Origin: JALSNL01 sp036479585
GTDB taxonomy: Bacteria > Bacteroidota > Ignavibacteria > Ignavibacteriales > Melioribacteraceae
NCBI GenBank assembly: GCA_965224785.1
Contig: OZ245062.1
Coordinates: 3,348,001-3,412,000 of the forward strand
Direction: 5' to 3'
DNA length: 64,000 bases
Positions 59,665 to 64,000 of this stretch are shown here, piece after piece; the stretch's first letter is position 1, and each line of letters begins with the position of its first letter. Below the pieces are notes generated by a model. That model had not been told where the DNA came from. It saw only the letters and a list, made by a program, of their open reading frames with translations, and ran no database searches. Both the position numbers and the translations under genes were made by a program.

Positions 59665-61686
59665 CTAACGAAGGAGGATCATCTTGCGAGTTTCACTAAA
59701 TTGTCCAGCTTTTAGTTGGTAGTAATAAACACCACTTGATAAGTTTGATGCATCAAATTTAACTTCATAATTACCTGGTTGTTGTTTATTATGTACGAGT
59801 GTACTTACCTCATTACCAAGAACATCATAAATCTTTAATTGTACATGCATTTCGTTTTTCGTTTCTCGTTTTTCGTTTCTCGGTAGTTTATATTGTATTA
59901 CTGTCGTTGGGTTAAATGGATTTGGATAATTTTGAGAAAGACTAAACTCTATTGGTAAATTATTTTCTGAATCTACACTTAAAGCATTAGATAAATCTTT
60001 TAAAATCCAATTGTTGGGGTCAAACTCAATTCCGGTTGGATTAAATAATAAATCAATTTCAAAGGTTTGGTTGTTTGAATCATTAAATAATGTTACAAGA
60101 GTATCTTTGTTTGCTCCGTTTATTTTTACTTGAACTGGCATAGTAAAGTACTCTGGATTTGAATGCGAAGTTTGTGACAATGTAATTTTAGCTTCGTAAT
60201 TATTTACACTACTCGAGTTTATCCAATCAAAAGAATAGGTTGGAAATCCAGTTCCATAAATCCACTCAGAAAAAAAATAACTTAAATCATTACCATAAAC
60301 TTGTTCGCAAACTCTTTGGAAATCTTCTGTTGTTGCAACTCCATAAGCTAACTTTGGATCTGCCACATAAGTTTTGAGAATATTAAAAAAGTTCTCATCA
60401 CCAACAACACCTCTTAACATGTGTAGAACAATTCCACCTTTTGCATAACTTCTTGCTCCATTAAAAATTTGACCAATTGATGAAATATCTTGAACATAAA
60501 TACTTCCTTGTGCTTGCTTTGCATAACTAATCCAGCTTACATTAGGGTTACCATTCATTTCAATATTTATCTGATTATCATAAGCACCTTTCCCATGTTT
60601 GGCTTCCAACCACAAAGATTCTGAGTAGGTTGCAAAACCTTCATTAAGCCAAATGTTTTGCCAATCTTTACAAGTTACTTTATCTCCAAACCATTGATGT
60701 GCAAGCTCATGAGCAACTATACTTTCTCCAAACGAACCCATTGATGAAACTGTTTGATGTTCCATTCCTCCACCCCAGCCAAATTCAGCGTGTCCATATT
60801 TTTCATCAATAAAAGGATAAAGACCAAATAAATCTGAGAACACTTCTAACATTTCAACGGTTTTATCTAAGTCAGCTTTTCTATTCTCATCTAAATTTTC
60901 TGGATAATTATAATGAATTACTTCCATTGAATCAGTAGCGGAATACTTAAAGTAATTTTTATGGATAGAATAATTTGTCATTGCCAACGAGATAAGATAC
61001 TGTGAAATTGGATGATGGTTCTTCCACTTAAAAGTTTTTGTTCCGTCTCCATTTGCAATAACATCTTCTAAAGTTCCATTAGAAACAGAAACAAATTGTT
61101 CATCACTTGTAATCCAAACATCAGATGAGTCTGCTTTATCAGCCGGAGTATCTTTACAAGGCCACCAATCGCTTGCTCCGTAAGGTTCGCTCAAAGTCCA
61201 AATAGCTGGAGCTGATGTTGTATCATTTACATCTCTACTATTAAACTCAAAACTTCCAAAACCTGAACTACCAGGTGAACCATTATAAAATATAGTAACA
61301 AAAATCTCTTCATCAACATTGTAACTTTTATCTAAAATAATATTCAGTTTACTATTTTCAAATATATTTGCTAATAGATTTCCGTTTGTTACAACAGAAT
61401 CAACCGTAAAGTGATTTTGTAGATCTAAAAATATCTCATTTAAATTATTTTCTAAACTTTTAGCTTTAACTGTTACTTTACCAATTATTTTTTTGGAAGA
61501 ATAAATAATTTCTAAATCGAGTTTGTAATAGGTTACATCTATTCTACTATCACCAGGGTAATTTAACTTTGTAGTTTTATTCAGTTTATTAAAATGATTT
61601 ATTTTTGAAAGTGAGCAATGTTCTTTAGAAGTTTGAGCAAACAACAAAGCAGAAAATAAAAAAGTTATATATATTAAATATTTCAT
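59665..61686 (-). CDS. Secreted M1-family aminopeptidase with T9SS sorting domain
   Basis: A 673-residue zinc metallopeptidase with a signal peptide. It has a GGGMEH substrate motif (305-310), zinc ligands in HELAHQWFGD (His326, His330) and Glu349 (NEGFATYSE), as in aminopeptidase N. The C-terminal 85 residues are a T9SS type A sorting domain (SLSQNYPNPFNPTTVIQY ... KIYDVLGNEVSTLV). A stretch of about 11 residues (RNEKRETKNEM) interrupts that domain and is encoded by a simple tandem repeat. Probably outer-membrane-anchored or released. Confidence 0.94.
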   Translation of the reverse strand: MKYLIYITFLFSALLFAQTSKEHCSLSKINHFNKLNKTTKLNYPGDSRIDVTYYKLDLEIIYSSKKIIGKVTVKAKSLENNLNEIFLDLQNHFTVDSVVTNGNLLANIFENSKLNIILDKSYNVDEEIFVTIFYNGSPGSSGFGSFEFNSRDVNDTTSAPAIWTLSEPYGASDWWPCKDTPADKADSSDVWITSDEQFVSVSNGTLEDVIANGDGTKTFKWKNHHPISQYLISLAMTNYSIHKNYFKYSATDSMEVIHYNYPENLDENRKADLDKTVEMLEVFSDLFGLYPFIDEKYGHAEFGWGGGMEHQTVSSMGSFGESIVAHELAHQWFGDKVTCKDWQNIWLNEGFATYSESLWLEAKHGKGAYDNQINIEMNGNPNVSWISYAKQAQGSIYVQDISSIGQIFNGARSYAKGGIVLHMLRGVVGDENFFNILKTYVADPKLAYGVATTEDFQRVCEQVYGNDLSYFFSEWIYGTGFPTYSFDWINSSSVNNYEAKITLSQTSHSNPEYFTMPVQVKINGANKDTLVTLFNDSNNQTFEIDLLFNPTGIEFDPNNWILKDLSNALSVDSENNLPIEFSLSQNYPNPFNPTTVIQYKLPRNEKRETKNEMHVQLKIYDVLGNEVSTLVHNKQQPGNYEVKFDASNLSSGVYYYQLKAGQFSETRKMILLR
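59850..59883. repeat. Tandem repeat inside the aminopeptidase sorting domain
   Basis: About two and a half copies of TTTTTCGTTTCTCG (14 bases), in frame, coding for Arg, Asn, Glu and Lys residues between the YKLP and VQLKIYD strands of the T9SS domain. Confidence 0.75.
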
Positions 61687-61783
61687 ATTTACCTTAGCAA
61701 TAATAATTGAAGTGTAAATATTACGAATATTTATTTTTATAAGAAGTGTAATTGTTTAGGCAATAAATATTTAGAAGGGGGAA

Positions 61784-61816
61784 TATTATGACACCTTTAT
61801 TTAAGATGTCATAATA
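61784..61816 (-). terminator. Terminator of the sodium-pump operon
   Basis: TATTATGACA pairs exactly with TGTCATAATA (13-base loop), ten bases after the beta-subunit stop. There is no long U-run, but the flanks are AT-rich. Confidence 0.6.
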
Positions 61817-61826
61817 AATAAATATT

Positions 61827-62987
61827 TTAGTTCATCAACAAACTTAGTAAAATACCCGCGGCAACAGCAGAGCCAATTACACCAGACACATTAGGTGCCA
61901 TTGCATGCATAAGTAAATAGTTTGATGGATCTTCTTTTATTCCCAAATGTTGAACAACTCTTGCACTATCTGGAACTGCAGAAACTCCGGCAGCACCAAT
62001 CATTGGGTTTAGTTTGTCTTCATCCTTTAAGAATAAGTTCATAAACTTAGCAAATAAAACTCCACCAGCAGTTGCAATCATAAAAGAAACCGCACCAAGT
62101 ACAAAAATCAATATTGATTGCTGAGTAAGAAAAGTTGTTGCTTGTGTTGAAGCTCCAACTGTTAAACCAAGTAAAATGGTGACTATATCTATCAAGGGTT
62201 TGCTCGCAGTATCACTAAGTCGTTTTGTAACTCCGGACTCTTTAAGTAAATTACCAAAAAACAGCATCCCTAATAATGGCAAGCCTCCGGGAGATATAAA
62301 GGTTGTTAACAAAAGAGCAACTATTGGAAATGCAACTTTCTCTAAACGCGAAACAGACCTTGGCGGTTTCATTTTAATTTTACGTTCTTTATCAGTTGTA
62401 AGTAGTTTTATAATTGGAGGTTGAATTACTGGAACCAATGCCATATACGAATAAGCTGCAATTGCAATTGCACCCAATAATTCTGGGGCAAGTTTGGAAG
62501 ATAAAAATATAGCAGTTGGTCCATCAGCCCCGCCAATTATACCTATTGCAGCTGCTTGCTGATTTGTAAAACCAAGAACTATTGCTGTAATATAAGTTAG
62601 AAAAATTCCTATTTGTGCCGCAGCACCAAGCAACATTAATTTAGGATTTGAAAGAAGAGCAGAAAAATCTGTCATTGCTCCAATGCCAAGAAAAATCAAC
62701 GGAGGATAAATACCTTTCAACACTCCATAATATAAAATATTTAAAACGCTACCATCTTCATATATACCAAGCTGCAAACCAATACCTTCAAAGAAAGGAA
62801 TGTTGCCAACCAAAATCCCAAACCCGATTGGGACTAATAATAAAGGCTCATACTCTTTTGCAATACCTAAGTAAATAAAAAATGAGCCTGCACAAATCAT
62901 TACGATATGACCAATGGTTACATTTGCAAAACCTGTATAAGAGTAGAACTGTAAAAATCCATTTATAAGCTGATCAATAAATTCCAT
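61827..62987 (-). CDS. Sodium-pumping decarboxylase beta subunit
   Basis: The 386-residue membrane subunit that couples decarboxylation to sodium export. About ten hydrophobic helices, with GGADGPTAIFLSSKLAPELL, the GAAGVSAVPDSARVVQHLG segment, and the conserved acidic residues expected in the ion path. It closely follows the OadB/MmdB/GcdB pattern. It is 5 bases after the biotin protein gene. The family name depends on the alpha subunit, so no specific symbol is given. Confidence 0.95.
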   Translation of the reverse strand: MEFIDQLINGFLQFYSYTGFANVTIGHIVMICAGSFFIYLGIAKEYEPLLLVPIGFGILVGNIPFFEGIGLQLGIYEDGSVLNILYYGVLKGIYPPLIFLGIGAMTDFSALLSNPKLMLLGAAAQIGIFLTYITAIVLGFTNQQAAAIGIIGGADGPTAIFLSSKLAPELLGAIAIAAYSYMALVPVIQPPIIKLLTTDKERKIKMKPPRSVSRLEKVAFPIVALLLTTFISPGGLPLLGMLFFGNLLKESGVTKRLSDTASKPLIDIVTILLGLTVGASTQATTFLTQQSILIFVLGAVSFMIATAGGVLFAKFMNLFLKDEDKLNPMIGAAGVSAVPDSARVVQHLGIKEDPSNYLLMHAMAPNVSGVIGSAVAAGILLSLLMN

Positions 62988-62992
62988 TTATA

Positions 62993-63430
62993 TTAGCTCC
63001 CTATCTCAACAAGTACTTCACCTTCCAAAACGGAGTCTCCAACATTTTTATTTATATTTGTAATCTTACCATTCTTATCAGCTTTTATATTATTTTCCAT
63101 TTTCATAGCTTCCATAATCAGAATAGTATCGCCAGATTTTACTTCGTCACCAACTTTAACTTTTAGTTCCAAAATTGTTCCCGGCAAAGGAGCTTTAATT
63201 CCTCCGGCACCTTTCCTTTCGCTTGGCTTATTAGTTTTTGCTTTTGCCGATTCAGTAGTTGGGTTTGCTTTTGGTCTAGTAAGTTTAGGTGTTTTTGAAG
63301 ATTTAATTTCCTTTTCAATCTCTACCTCAAACTTGCTTCCATTCACTTCTATCTCTGCAATATTGTCTTCAATATTTTGGAGTTCAACATCATAAACATT
63401 GCCATGTATTTTAAACTTAAACTTTTTCAT
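62993..63430 (-). CDS. Biotin carboxyl carrier protein of a sodium-pumping decarboxylase
   Basis: A 145-residue protein with a C-terminal biotinyl domain (from about 75, GGIKAPLPGTILELKVKVG) and the biotinylation site Lys110 in MEAMKMEN. The first 40 residues form a short beta domain and residues 43-73 a Pro/Ala/Lys-rich swinging linker. It carries CO2 from the carboxyltransferase to the membrane subunit. It lies between the gamma and beta genes. Confidence 0.95.
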   Translation of the reverse strand: MKKFKFKIHGNVYDVELQNIEDNIAEIEVNGSKFEVEIEKEIKSSKTPKLTRPKANPTTESAKAKTNKPSERKGAGGIKAPLPGTILELKVKVGDEVKSGDTILIMEAMKMENNIKADKNGKITNINKNVGDSVLEGEVLVEIGS

Positions 63431-63443
63431 TCTAATGTATCCT

Positions 63444-63893
63444 TTAGTGTTTTGGTTGCCGTCTTAATCCATGATATTTTGAATTCCATGGTGAATAGGC
63501 TCTTTGAATTTTTTTAATTGTAAGTATTGTGTTTTCCTTATCATGTGCTTCATCAAAATTTAGATATAAAGCCATTGAAATTGCAGCTGCAGTTTCACCA
63601 GAAATATCATCTCCATCTTCTTCACTTAGTTTGTTAGTTTTATTATCTTTTCTCTTTCTATTTTTTCTCTGCTTTTTTAGTATTATTCTAGATAGAGTAC
63701 TAATAGAAAAAAACAATAATAATAACGCCATAAAAACAATACCGTAACCTAATACTGTAACAACTATTTCTGCAGAAGTTAAATTAGAGAAACTAATGTT
63801 AACTTCTTGCAAAGCCTTGCTATTAGCTACTCCAGCAAGTGTATCTTGTATTGCTTTAGTTGAATCTATATTATTTATTTGTTGAAAAATCAT
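63444..63893 (-). CDS. Sodium-pumping decarboxylase gamma-like subunit
   Basis: A 149-residue protein with one membrane helix (about 48-72, VTVLGYGIVFMALLLLFFSI) and a charged cytoplasmic tail with Lys/Arg- and Asp/Glu-rich parts, the OadG/MmdD pattern. It also has HDKENTILTIKKIQRAYSPWNSK near the end, common in longer gamma subunits. The gene lies 16 bases downstream of the carboxyltransferase stop. Confidence 0.85.
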   Translation of the reverse strand: MIFQQINNIDSTKAIQDTLAGVANSKALQEVNISFSNLTSAEIVVTVLGYGIVFMALLLLFFSISTLSRIILKKQRKNRKRKDNKTNKLSEEDGDDISGETAAAISMALYLNFDEAHDKENTILTIKKIQRAYSPWNSKYHGLRRQPKH

Positions 63894-63909
63894 TTTTGCT
63901 CTCTATACT

Positions 63910-64000
63910 TTACAAAGGAATATTTGAATGTTTCTTTGGTGGATTAGTATCTTTTTTTGTTGCTAACATTTCTATTGCTCTTATTATTCTGAACCTAGTA
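63910..64000 (-). CDS. Acyl-CoA carboxyltransferase alpha subunit, C-terminal fragment
   Basis: Only the last 30 residues are visible; the gene continues past the right window edge. They read RIIRAIEMLATKKDTNPPKK, then HSNIPL and stop. The PPKKHxNIPL ending is typical of the carboxyltransferase of propionyl-CoA carboxylase and methylmalonyl-CoA decarboxylase (MmdA), and differs from the OadA type. It is the first gene of the pump operon seen here, 16 bases before the gamma gene. Confidence 0.8.
   Translation of the reverse strand, partial: TRFRIIRAIEMLATKKDTNPPKKHSNIPL

Overview
The window looks like a chromosomal segment of a motile, Gram-negative member of the Bacteroidota/Chlorobi superphylum, most likely Ignavibacteria (an inference). 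The evidence is AT-rich DNA, secreted proteins ending in type IX secretion (T9SS) sorting domains of the NYPNPFNP type, Kdo-lipopolysaccharide genes, a Bacteroidota-style succinate dehydrogenase/fumarate reductase, a sodium-pump decarboxylase, and a full flagellar and chemotaxis gene set, which few Bacteroidota carry. There is no rRNA, tRNA, CRISPR array or transposase gene. Almost everything lies on the minus strand except 36.6-37.4 kb and 41.2-52.3 kb.

Region 1 (1-17.8 kb, minus strand) is a flagellar/chemotaxis supercluster. Read in transcription order it is HEAT-repeat protein, cheR, two CheY-type receivers, a CheZ-like phosphatase, cheA, cheB and a small CxCG protein, then flgB, flgC, a small unknown, fliE, fliF, fliG, fliH, fliI, fliJ, a MotE-like protein, fliK and flgD (cut by the window edge). 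Genes overlap or nearly touch. A sigma-28-like promoter and a perfect TGTGA-N6-TCACA palindrome precede the first gene. CheA carries two copies of an acidic peptide in its linker that resemble the CheY-binding tail of the neighbouring CheZ and the N-terminus of FliM.

Region 2 (18-36 kb, mostly minus strand) is housekeeping: a membrane MutS-like ATPase, ferredoxin, DUF309, a TPM/LemA pair, a remnant of a YfbK-type vWA protein, a PFL/ACT pair, an acyl-CoA dehydrogenase, an LPS block (lptB, LptA-like, lptC, kdsD, kdsA), ruvB, a membrane acyltransferase and small signalling genes. Its intergenic gaps hold several families of 75-200 bp imperfect palindromes.

Region 3 (36-52 kb) has a small membrane protein with a receiver protein, then sdhCAB on the minus strand. 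Next is a plus-strand sensory cluster: a CetB/Aer-like PAS protein overlapping a CetA-like transducer, three more methyl-accepting proteins with different sensors, cheW, and a 294-residue protein of unknown function. Sigma-28-like promoters precede the first PAS gene and the fourth transducer. This cluster supplies the CheW and receptors missing from region 1.

Region 4 (51.6-64 kb) encodes exported enzymes (trypsin-like protease, 5'-nucleotidase-type lipoprotein, isoamylase-type GH13, lipoprotein, a large T9SS protein, an M1 aminopeptidase with a T9SS tail) and a sodium-translocating decarboxylase operon. The carboxyltransferase tail of that operon points to methylmalonyl-CoA rather than oxaloacetate.
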